Source: an uncultured Oscillospiraceae bacterium (lineage in GTDB: Bacteria; Bacillota_A; Clostridia; Oscillospirales; Oscillospiraceae). Taken from it: a DNA stretch of 5,979 bases. The stretch is from assembly GCA_944387745.1 (NCBI GenBank), contig CALXGD010000059.1:1-5979 (forward strand), written 5' to 3'. The position numbers and the translations under genes are program-made. Positions 1 to 4,864 of the stretch are shown in pieces (within the stretch, counting starts at the first letter, position 1; each line of letters opens with the position of its first letter). Under the pieces are notes generated by a model, which ran no database searches, was not told the origin of the DNA, and saw nothing but the letters and a program-made list of their open reading frames with translations.

Positions 1-294
1 AACAAGTACTTCTACTTCGAGGACTACAGCGGGGAGCAGCTCATGGAGATCTTCCAGTCCATGTGTGAGAAAAACGGCTATACCCTGTCCCCGGAGGGGG
101 CGGAGGGGATAAAGAGGGACCTGCTGGAGCTGTATGAGAATCGGGACGAGAATTTCGGCAACGCCCGGGATGTGCGTAACCGCTTCGAGCAGGCGGTCTC
201 CCGTCAGTCCGACCGGGTTGCGCGGCTAGAGTCCCCCACAAGAGAGCAGCTCATGGAGCTGCTGCCAGAGGATTTGAACGAGTCGGAGGCGTAG
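1..294 (+). CDS. SpoVK/CbbX-like AAA+ ATPase, C-terminal end (5' part outside window)
   Basis: The reading frame is open from base 1 and ends at TAG 292-294, giving the last 97 residues of a longer protein. The visible part is the C-terminal helical lid of an AAA+ ATPase. It opens with an aromatic, acidic stretch (YFYFEDYSGEQL), continues with CEKNGYTLSPEG, and carries the sensor-2 block NFGNARDVRNRFE at visible residues 51-63, whose arginine contacts nucleotide in this family. This NAR-x-VRN-x-FE pattern is typical of the CbbX/SpoVK branch, ring-forming ATPases often annotated as stage V sporulation protein K in Firmicutes. Walker A and B lie upstream of the window and cannot be checked. The last 20 or so residues are acidic and probably flexible. 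Family assignment is fairly sure; a sporulation role is inference only, because SpoVK-like paralogues are common. Confidence 0.8.
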   Translation, partial: NKYFYFEDYSGEQLMEIFQSMCEKNGYTLSPEGAEGIKRDLLELYENRDENFGNARDVRNRFEQAVSRQSDRVARLESPTREQLMELLPEDLNESEA

Positions 295-333
295 GGGTGC
301 ACGACATGGTCCCAACTTTCTGCGAACAATTCC

Positions 334-364
334 TTGCACAGGGGCGCAGTGCGCCCCCGCGCAA
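334..364. repeat. Long imperfect palindrome / hairpin in intergenic DNA
   Basis: A 15-nt arm at 334-348 (TTGCACAGGGGCGCA) faces a 15-nt arm at 350-364 (TGCGCCCCCGCGCAA) around the single base 349. The inner 8 pairs are perfect. On the + strand RNA two positions are A-C mismatches, while on the - strand RNA both become G-U wobbles, so the stem is unbroken only in - strand transcripts. No T-tract follows on the + strand, so it is not a standard intrinsic terminator for the AAA+ gene. It is the centre of a gap that has further short inverted repeats (365-376, 384-391). It may be a dispersed repeat unit or the core of a structured RNA; neither can be decided from one copy. Confidence 0.5.
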
Positions 365-443
365 GGGTGTTTACCCAACCATAGGGGCCCCCAGGGCCGC
401 CCAAAATCCATAGAAGCAGACAAAGAGAAGAATAAAATTTGTG

Positions 444-1757
444 ATGAGAATTGCATTTTACACACTGGGCTGCAAAGTAAATCAGTACGAGACCCAGGCT
501 CTAGAGCAGATCGCCCTTCAGCGGGGCCACAGCCTGGTCCCCTTCTCCGGGGAGGCGGACGCCTATGTGATCAACACCTGCACCGTCACCGCTGTCAGCG
601 ACAAGAAATCAAGGCAGGTGATCCGCCGGGCCCGGAAGTCCGCCCCGGACGCCGTCATCGCTGTGTGCGGCTGTTACCCCCAGACCCACCCCGGCGATAT
701 GGAGCAGCTTGAGGTTGACCTGATCTCCGGCACCGGGGACCGCGCCGGCTTCGTGGAACTGCTGGAGAGAGCTTGGCGGGAGCGCCAGCCTATCACCGCC
801 CTAGACGACGCATTTCAGCGGCGGGGATTTGAGGCCCTGCCCGCCGGCGGGCTGGAGGGCCGCACCCGGGCCATGCTGAAGATTGTGGACGGCTGCACAA
901 ACTTCTGCTCCTACTGCATCATCCCCTACGCCAGAGGGCGGGTGCGCTCTCTCCCCCTGGAGAACTGCATCCGCCAGGCCGTGGAGCTGGAGCAGGCCGG
1001 CTACCGGGAGATCGTCCTCACCGGCATTGAGATCTCCTCCTGGGGCCAGGACCTGCCGGGCAGGCCGGAGCTCATCTCTGTGATCGAGGGGATTTGCCGC
1101 GCCCTCTCCCCTGATACAAGAGTCCGCCTGGGCTCCCTAGAGCCCAGGACTATCACCCCGGACTTCTGCCGCCGGGCGGCGGACCTGTCCAACCTGTGCC
1201 CCCATTGCCACCTGTCCATGCAGTCGGGGAGCGGCGGCGTCCTCTCCCGCATGAACCGGAAATATGACCCTCAGCGATTTTTGGACAGCGTGTCCGCTCT
1301 GCACTCCGCCTACCGCCGCCCCGCCATCACGACTGACTTGATCGTTGGCTTCCCTGGGGAGACGGAGGAGGAGTTTGCAGAGACGCTCGCCTTCATTCAG
1401 AACTGTGCCTTCTCCGCTATGCATATCTTTCCCTACTCCCGGCGGCCGGGCACTCCGGCAGCTAAGATGCCGGGCCAGATCCCCAATGCCGTCAAGGAGG
1501 AGCGGGCCCACCAGGCCGCCCAGATCGCCCGCACCATGGAGGAGGCCTATCTGGACAGCTGGCTCTGGGAGACCGTCCCCGTCCTCTTTGAGGAGGAGCG
1601 TGACGGCCTCTGGACCGGCCACACCGCCCAGTACTGCCAGGTGGCGGTTTCCTCCGCCGTCCCCCTCCACAACCAGCTGCGCCAGGTCCGGATCACAGGC
1701 AGGCAGGGAGCTGTCCTCCAGGGGGAGGCGCTGCCCCCCGCTCGGGAGGGGTTGTAA
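444..1757 (+). CDS. mtaB: tRNA (N6-L-threonylcarbamoyladenosine(37)-C2)-methylthiotransferase MtaB
   Basis: A 437-aa radical SAM methylthiotransferase of full family length. MtaB adds a methylthio group to C2 of t6A at position 37 of tRNA, making ms2t6A next to the anticodon of Lys tRNA; it acts in the cytoplasm and needs S-adenosylmethionine and two 4Fe-4S clusters. The N-terminal UPF0004 domain (about 1-125) carries the auxiliary-cluster cysteines C10 (YTLGCKVNQYET), C46 (NTCTV) and C77 (CGCYPQ). The radical SAM triad C151/C155/C158 is in GCTNFCSYCIIPYARG. Further family blocks are GSLEPRTI, HLSMQSG, TDLIVGFPGETEEEF and FPYSRRPGT, followed by a TRAM RNA-binding domain at about 370-428. The opening TLGCKVNQYET separates MtaB from MiaB and RimO. 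ATG 444 fits the usual family start; GTG 441 directly before it is equally possible and adds one residue. The ribosome binding site is weak (AGAAG, 426-430), so the start is uncertain by that one codon. Confidence 0.96.
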   Translation: MRIAFYTLGCKVNQYETQALEQIALQRGHSLVPFSGEADAYVINTCTVTAVSDKKSRQVIRRARKSAPDAVIAVCGCYPQTHPGDMEQLEVDLISGTGDRAGFVELLERAWRERQPITALDDAFQRRGFEALPAGGLEGRTRAMLKIVDGCTNFCSYCIIPYARGRVRSLPLENCIRQAVELEQAGYREIVLTGIEISSWGQDLPGRPELISVIEGICRALSPDTRVRLGSLEPRTITPDFCRRAADLSNLCPHCHLSMQSGSGGVLSRMNRKYDPQRFLDSVSALHSAYRRPAITTDLIVGFPGETEEEFAETLAFIQNCAFSAMHIFPYSRRPGTPAAKMPGQIPNAVKEERAHQAAQIARTMEEAYLDSWLWETVPVLFEEERDGLWTGHTAQYCQVAVSSAVPLHNQLRQVRITGRQGAVLQGEALPPAREGL

Positions 1758-1780
1758 AATTCCCCGGAACTGCTTATACT
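1752..1780 (+). promoter_or_regulatory. Candidate sigma-A promoter overlapping the mtaB stop codon
   Basis: TTGTAA at 1752-1757 (4 of 6 bases of TTGACA) and TATACT at 1775-1780 (5 of 6 of TATAAT) are separated by exactly 17 bases. The -35 hexamer contains the TAA stop of mtaB (1755-1757). It lies 37 bp before the start of the 72-aa gene, which would place transcription start near 1787. The match is good by inspection only; no expression evidence exists here. Confidence 0.45.
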
Positions 1781-1782
1781 GA

Positions 1783-1801
1783 AGGGGCGGGACACGCCCC
1801 T
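1783..1801 (+). other. GC-rich hairpin between mtaB and the 72-aa gene
   Basis: A perfect 7-bp stem AGGGGCG (1783-1789) / CGCCCCT (1795-1801) with loop GGACA. It ends 2 bases before the very strong ribosome binding site of the next gene and has no T-tract after it, so it is unlikely to be an efficient intrinsic terminator for mtaB. It overlaps the predicted start of transcription (near 1787), so only read-through RNA from mtaB, or a start a few bases upstream, would contain the whole stem. It could protect a processed 5' end or limit read-through; this is inference. Confidence 0.4.
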
Positions 1802-1803
1802 GC

Positions 1804-1814
1804 AAGGAGGTGAT
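1804..1814 (+). promoter_or_regulatory. Near-complete Shine-Dalgarno sequence of the 72-aa gene
   Basis: AAGGAGGTGAT is an 11-base uninterrupted match to the complement of the conserved 16S rRNA 3' end. The GGAGG core (1806-1810) is 7 bases from ATG 1818, the optimal spacing. It fixes the start of the downstream gene and predicts strong translation. Confidence 0.85.
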
Positions 1815-1817
1815 TCC

Positions 1818-2036
1818 ATGACGCGAGCAGAATTTGACGCCATCTTTGAGCGGTGCAAGAAAAAATATCTCCCCAATAATCAGGCTGACATTCAGAAAAA
1901 GCTGAACCAGTTTGCCGACCAGAACGGGAAAATTTCCGCCCAGGCCCTGGCTGTCTTTTCCTTTATTGAGACAGTCCAGTACACCAACGACATGCTCTAC
2001 GCCGTCCTGTCGGAGGCCCTGGAGGTAGAGGACTGA
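1818..2036 (+). CDS. Small hypothetical protein, 72 aa, unrecognised family
   Basis: A short cytoplasmic-looking protein with no signal peptide and no hydrophobic segment long enough for a membrane helix. It is mixed in charge (lysine-rich CKKKYLPNNQADIQKK in the first third, acidic EALEVED at the end) and looks wholly alpha-helical, with one glycine (residue 37) and the only two prolines at most one apart in the first third. I do not recognise the family. That it is a real gene is well supported by an 11-base Shine-Dalgarno match, an ATG start, codon use like its neighbours and a candidate promoter overlapping the mtaB stop. It stands 60 bp after mtaB and 53 bp before the 119-aa gene on the same strand with no terminator between, so co-transcription with the latter is likely. 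A small adaptor or structural role would be a guess. Confidence 0.75.
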   Translation: MTRAEFDAIFERCKKKYLPNNQADIQKKLNQFADQNGKISAQALAVFSFIETVQYTNDMLYAVLSEALEVED

Positions 2037-2089
2037 GCTCCGACCAAGGACCGGTTTCCCCTACCGCTGCACCAAAGGAGGCCGTCAAT

Positions 2090-2449
2090 ATGAAATTTAA
2101 GCCGGAAGCGGCCCCTCTCCCCTTGGACCAGGCCGCCTGCAGGCGGGACTATGCCCAAGCCCGGGAGCTGGGCCGGGTCCGTCTGGGAGAGCTGGGCCTC
2201 TACTTCGTCCACATCTCCTGGGTGGGGCTGCTCCCCCTGGACCAGGTGGAGCGGGCCTACCTGCGCATTGAGGACATCCCCGTGGGGATGGGCTGTCGCC
2301 GGGTGCCTATGGGGCAGCACTACCTCATGGCAGTGCTCTCCGGAGGCGGCACCCGCAAGGCCGCGCTCAACAGCCGGGCGGAGGGGGACTGGCTGCTGGA
2401 GCAGCTCCAGCTCAGGGCTCCGGAAATTCAAATCGGCTATCGGCCCTAG
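2090..2449 (+). CDS. Hypothetical protein, 119 aa, possibly a PH-like beta domain
   Basis: ATG 2090 is preceded by AAAGGAGG (2074-2081) at 8-base spacing, so the start is firm. The order of the protein is a charged N-terminus (1-25, with RRDYAQARELG), a run of probable beta strands (about 27-85: VRLGELGLYFVHISWVGLLPL, VERAYLRIED, HYLMAVLSGGG) and a C-terminal amphipathic helix (EGDWLLEQLQLRAPEI) ending in QIGYRP. A strand-rich core closed by one C-terminal helix and an IGY-type ending resembles bacterial PH-like domain proteins of unknown function in related Clostridia; this is a pattern impression, not a firm family call. There is no signal peptide. It probably shares a transcript with the 72-aa gene. 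Its stop codon lies inside the stem of a 13-bp hairpin. Confidence 0.7.
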   Translation: MKFKPEAAPLPLDQAACRRDYAQARELGRVRLGELGLYFVHISWVGLLPLDQVERAYLRIEDIPVGMGCRRVPMGQHYLMAVLSGGGTRKAALNSRAEGDWLLEQLQLRAPEIQIGYRP

Positions 2450-2473
2450 GGACACGCGGCTGTCTCTAGGGCC
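2442..2473 (+). other. 13-bp hairpin spanning the stop codon of the 119-aa gene
   Basis: GGCCCTAGGGACA (2442-2454) and TGTCTCTAGGGCC (2461-2473) form a 13-bp stem around the loop CGCGGC, with one G-U pair on the + strand. The TAG stop (2447-2449) sits in the left arm. The following bases (TAATTCC) are not a T-tract, so this is either a weak terminator or a 3'-end-stabilising structure for the upstream transcript. Confidence 0.5.
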
Positions 2474-2548
2474 TAATTCCCTCCAGCACCAGCTCCGCCC
2501 CACAGAGCTGCAGATTCTCCGGTGCTCCCGTTCCCGCGAGGCAGGGGC

Positions 2549-2599
2549 AAAAAAATAAAGACTGCTGAAGAGGCGGCAAAGCCGCTTTTCAACAGTCTT
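2549..2599 (-). terminator. Intrinsic terminator of the phosphatase/DUF2156 operon
   Basis: Read on the - strand, the arm complementary to 2593-2599 (AAGACTG) pairs with that of 2558-2564 (CAGTCTT), continues through TGAA (2588-2591 with 2566-2569) and ends in a GC-rich tip over an AAA/TTT loop (2578-2580), with one mismatch and one bulge. It is followed by TATTTTTTT (2557-2549), giving a textbook U-tract. It lies 37 bases past the stop codon of the DUF2156 gene. There is no equivalent T-tract on the + strand. Confidence 0.85.
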
Positions 2600-2600
2600 A

Positions 2601-2628
2601 GACGCCCACCGGTATACCGGCGGGCGTC
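2601..2628. terminator. Second hairpin in the convergent junction
   Basis: GACGCCCACCGGTA (2601-2614) and TACCGGCGGGCGTC (2615-2628) form a near-perfect inverted repeat; the single mismatch is A-C on the + strand and a G-U pair on the - strand. On the + strand it is followed by TCCTGTTTTA, a weak U-tract, so it could end transcription from the 119-aa gene. On the - strand it comes first after the DUF2156 stop and is backed by the stronger terminator just beyond. Confidence 0.6.
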
Positions 2629-2635
2629 TCCTGTT

Positions 2636-3547
2636 TTAATCAAGGTCGCAGAATTTGCAGGGCTCATCCACAGTGACAGTGTACTTCTCCAGCAGGGCCA
2701 CCGGGTGATAGGACAGCTTGCTGGTGCGCAGGCCGGGGTCCCCGGTGTCATCCTCCCGATTGATGAAGTGGACCCCCTCCTTGGCAAACTGCTGGGCAAA
2801 TTGGGCCACCAGCATCTGGTATCCCCCTTGATAGTCCCGATCCGCCTTCTCAATGTGGGTGAATAGGGTATCCCCCAGCACCTCTCCCAGAGAGAAGCCC
2901 GCTATGTCCCCGTCCACCAGGAGCATCCCTCCCAGCATATCATAGGTCCCGTAGTTGTCCAGCACCTCCCGGGTCTTGGCCAGATCCTCGTGGAAGGAGG
3001 CGGCCGCCTTCTCCCGTCCGGCGGCATACCGGTCCAGGAAGGCCTTTACCATGGGAATATCCTCCTGGGTAATGGTGCGGAAGGACCAGGTTCCATAGGT
3101 TTTCAAAAACTTGTTCACGTGATTGCGCTGGCCGCTGAGCTTCTTGCCCTTGAAGTATTTCAAATCCTCCGCCCGATACAGGTAGTCGCAGGCGTCCCGG
3201 TCGGCGGTGGCGGCGCTGTTGGGGAAGAACTCCTGAATCCGGTCCAGCTCGTCCTTGGGCACCGGGTAGAAGGCGATGGGAATCTTCCTGCAACAGCAGT
3301 AGGCCGCAATCTGCCGGAAATGCTCCCGACGTCCCCCGCCCAGAGGGAGGGTGAAGGTGGTGCCCAGCCCGGGGTACTCCACCTTAAAGTAGAGGGAGCC
3401 GTCATAGACGGCCCACTCAGTCTGATACAGGTCCCGCCAGATAAAGGCCGCGCCGGGGGTGGTATCGCACAGCCGGCTTCCACTGTAGGAGAAGAAATCC
3501 CGCAGCCTGGGCAGATCCTCCAGCTGGAGAGGGTGAAAATCCAACAT
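2636..3547 (-). CDS. DUF2156 protein (phosphatidylglycerol lysyltransferase C-terminal-like, GNAT fold)
   Basis: A 303-aa soluble protein that resembles the C-terminal catalytic region of MprF-type lysyltransferases, without the membrane part. In the family this region has two tandem acetyltransferase-like folds; here they would be about 1-150 and 155-300. Supporting blocks are CDYLYRAEDLKYFKGKKLSGQRNHVNKF (split here at 120-134 and 135-147), GGMLLVDGDIAGFSLGE (207-222), and the signature INREDDTGDPGLRTSKLSY (262-280) then HPVALLEKY. No transmembrane segment or signal peptide is seen, so lipid lysylation is not supported; the substrate is unknown. The start was set at ATG 3547 because TAAGGA, overlapping the upstream stop codon, is 9 bases from it; TTG 3556 would add 3 residues but touches the ribosome binding site. 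It is the second gene of an operon with the phosphatase 12 bp upstream. Cysteines are unusual: a CCC run (84-86) and CKFC near the C-terminus (297-300). Confidence 0.85.
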   Translation of the reverse strand: MLDFHPLQLEDLPRLRDFFSYSGSRLCDTTPGAAFIWRDLYQTEWAVYDGSLYFKVEYPGLGTTFTLPLGGGRREHFRQIAAYCCCRKIPIAFYPVPKDELDRIQEFFPNSAATADRDACDYLYRAEDLKYFKGKKLSGQRNHVNKFLKTYGTWSFRTITQEDIPMVKAFLDRYAAGREKAAASFHEDLAKTREVLDNYGTYDMLGGMLLVDGDIAGFSLGEVLGDTLFTHIEKADRDYQGGYQMLVAQFAQQFAKEGVHFINREDDTGDPGLRTSKLSYHPVALLEKYTVTVDEPCKFCDLD

Positions 3548-3559
3548 ACAGTCCAATCC

Positions 3560-4672
3560 TTACTTTTCTTGATTCTTTATTGTTTCCCCAAGGCGACCGA
3601 AATACCAGCCGGTCACCCCGTATTTTTTCATCAGGCAGCCCCGGCTGGTGCGGGCCACTAAGGAGAGCCGGTCCCCCGGCTCCACCGGCAGACGGTAGTC
3701 AGTGGAGTCCTCGCACCAGATCCGGTCTCCGCTCCGGCGCAGGTAGGAGGTGAGGACGTCCAGCACCCGGCCGCTCTCCAGATGGCGGCACCGGGACAGC
3801 TCCGGCCCCTCCTCCAGCACCTCCAGGTCAGAGCGGCCCCACCGGATGTTGATGGAATCCCGGGAGGGCTCCTGCCGGTCCAGGGCGACATACACCGGCA
3901 GGCCGTCATAGGCCTGCCAGGAGAAATCCTCCGACTCCTCCGAGGGAAGGATCAGCGCGTTAAGCTGTCCGTCCAATTTGAGGACACAGCCCCCGTCAAT
4001 GGAGATGATCTTTCGATCCCATGTAAAAATCGGGGCGGCGGAGGGAATCCTGGGGTTGTACAGGGTCACTGGCCAGTGGCCCACAATCACATACTTGGAG
4101 AAGGCATGGCCCTGTCCCAGAAAGTCGTCGTTTTTCATGCACTTCCACCGGTTCAGCCCCTCCATATGCTCCAGAGAGGGGACACCTCCGTGGACGAACA
4201 CCAGGTGCTCCGTCTCCAAAATGGTGGGCAGACCCGCCAGCCACGCCCGAATTTCCGGGTAGGCCTCCCGCAGGGCGGCCCGCAGCGCCGGAAAATCCCC
4301 CCAGTTGGTAAACCCCATCTCATCGGCCAGCTGTCGGATGGTGCTCTCTGGGTGCTGGGGGAGGTAGCTGGCATAAAAGCGCTCGTCCAGCTCATCCGTC
4401 TCAAAAAAGCGGTACACCAGGCCGTCGCAGTTGCCGCAGACGGGGTACACCTGATGGCTGGCGGAGAGGGCCATGATCTCCCGCAGGAGCGCCAGGCTGT
4501 CCCTGCCCTTCTCCAGCATGTCCCCGTCCAGCACCAGAATGTCCTCCGGAGTAAATCTCACCTTTTGAAGGAGGCCCCGAAAAAAGGGGAGGTTCCCGTG
4601 GATGTCACTGACCGCCAGGATCCGGCGGCCCGCCTCGAACTTGGGATGAATCACCCTGGCCGTATGTTCCAC
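3560..4672 (-). CDS. Calcineurin-like metallophosphatase with extra C-terminal SH3-like region
   Basis: A 370-aa protein of the metallophosphatase superfamily, closest in motif order to PPP-type serine/threonine phosphatases. All metal-site motifs are present: SDIHGN (22-27), GDMLEKG (50-56, for the usual GDxVDRG), GNCD (80-83, for GNHE), VHGG (160-163) and GHWP (198-201), then SIDGG (224-228). The GNCD form, with Cys for the catalytic His of PPP enzymes, is seen in YfcE-like phosphodiesterases, so protein, nucleotide or phosphodiester substrates remain open. Residues about 253-361 are an added strand-rich region ending in PGDRLSL and GWYFGRL. I chose GTG 4672 because GGGAGG stands at 7-8 bases and it gives a short lead to the first motif. 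ATG 4744 would add 24 residues but lies inside a likely -10 box; TTG 4768 is less likely. First gene of the operon with the DUF2156 gene. Confidence 0.88.
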   Translation of the reverse strand: MEHTARVIHPKFEAGRRILAVSDIHGNLPFFRGLLQKVRFTPEDILVLDGDMLEKGRDSLALLREIMALSASHQVYPVCGNCDGLVYRFFETDELDERFYASYLPQHPESTIRQLADEMGFTNWGDFPALRAALREAYPEIRAWLAGLPTILETEHLVFVHGGVPSLEHMEGLNRWKCMKNDDFLGQGHAFSKYVIVGHWPVTLYNPRIPSAAPIFTWDRKIISIDGGCVLKLDGQLNALILPSEESEDFSWQAYDGLPVYVALDRQEPSRDSINIRWGRSDLEVLEEGPELSRCRHLESGRVLDVLTSYLRRSGDRIWCEDSTDYRLPVEPGDRLSLVARTSRGCLMKKYGVTGWYFGRLGETIKNQEK

Positions 4673-4739
4673 AGAGCAGCCCTCCCGCTTCCCGTCCAGG
4701 TGCGGCCGGCAGCGCCCGGGCGGCAGATTTTCATCAAAG

Positions 4740-4768
4740 ATCATACCACAGACTTCCGCCCTCCGCAA
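4740..4768 (-). promoter_or_regulatory. Candidate extended -10 promoter for the phosphatase operon
   Basis: On the - strand TTGCGG (4768-4763) and TATGAT (4745-4740) are 17 bases apart, and TGG directly precedes the -10 hexamer, giving the extended -10 form TGGTATGAT. Transcription would start near 4733 and leave a leader of about 60 bases before GTG 4672. The upstream in-frame ATG (4744-4742) is part of the -10 hexamer, which argues against its use as the start codon. Confidence 0.5.
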
Positions 4769-4831
4769 GGGATGGGCGGCTGAAATTTCCGAGAAGAGCG
4801 GTGGGAAAATCCGTTTTTACGCCGAAAAGGA

Positions 4832-4851
4832 GGCGCGCCCTGCGGCGCGCC
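4832..4851 (-). terminator. Probable intrinsic terminator of the SleB gene
   Basis: GGCGCGCC occurs twice (4832-4839 and 4844-4851). Because it is its own reverse complement, the copies form an 8-bp all-G/C stem around a 4-base loop. On the - strand it starts 13 bases after the SleB stop codon and is followed by TCCTTTT, a short interrupted U-tract. It separates the SleB unit from the phosphatase promoter downstream. Confidence 0.65.
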
Positions 4852-4864
4852 CCTTAATCGGCTC

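Noticed and set aside
433..438. TAAAAT as a -10 box for mtaB
   Set aside because: It lies 5 bases before ATG 444, too close unless the transcript were leaderless, and no matching -35 is present; the A/T-rich stretch is just the region before the start codon.
204..465. Short - strand frames (66 and 79 codons) crossing the gap 204-465
   Set aside because: They span the end of the AAA+ gene and the palindromic gap, lack a ribosome binding site, and have no recognisable composition; the nucleotide structure of the gap is a better explanation.
1137..1805. 222-codon open frame on the - strand over mtaB
   Set aside because: It is antisense to a gene with a complete set of MtaB motifs, has no domain I recognise and no good ribosome binding site; long antisense frames are expected in GC-rich coding DNA.
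2151..2558. 135-codon + strand frame overlapping the 119-aa gene and running into the terminator region
   Set aside because: Its Trp/Ser/Cys-rich translation is typical of an out-of-frame reading, and the other frame has a strong ribosome binding site.
2990..3661. 223-codon open frame on the + strand over the DUF2156 gene
   Set aside because: It runs antisense across a recognised gene and over the operon junction, with no ribosome binding site and shadow-like Gly/Val/Pro composition.
3782..4783. 333-codon open frame on the + strand over the phosphatase
   Set aside because: The translation is rich in Pro, Gly, Gln and His in the way of an antisense shadow, while the - strand carries all phosphatase motifs.
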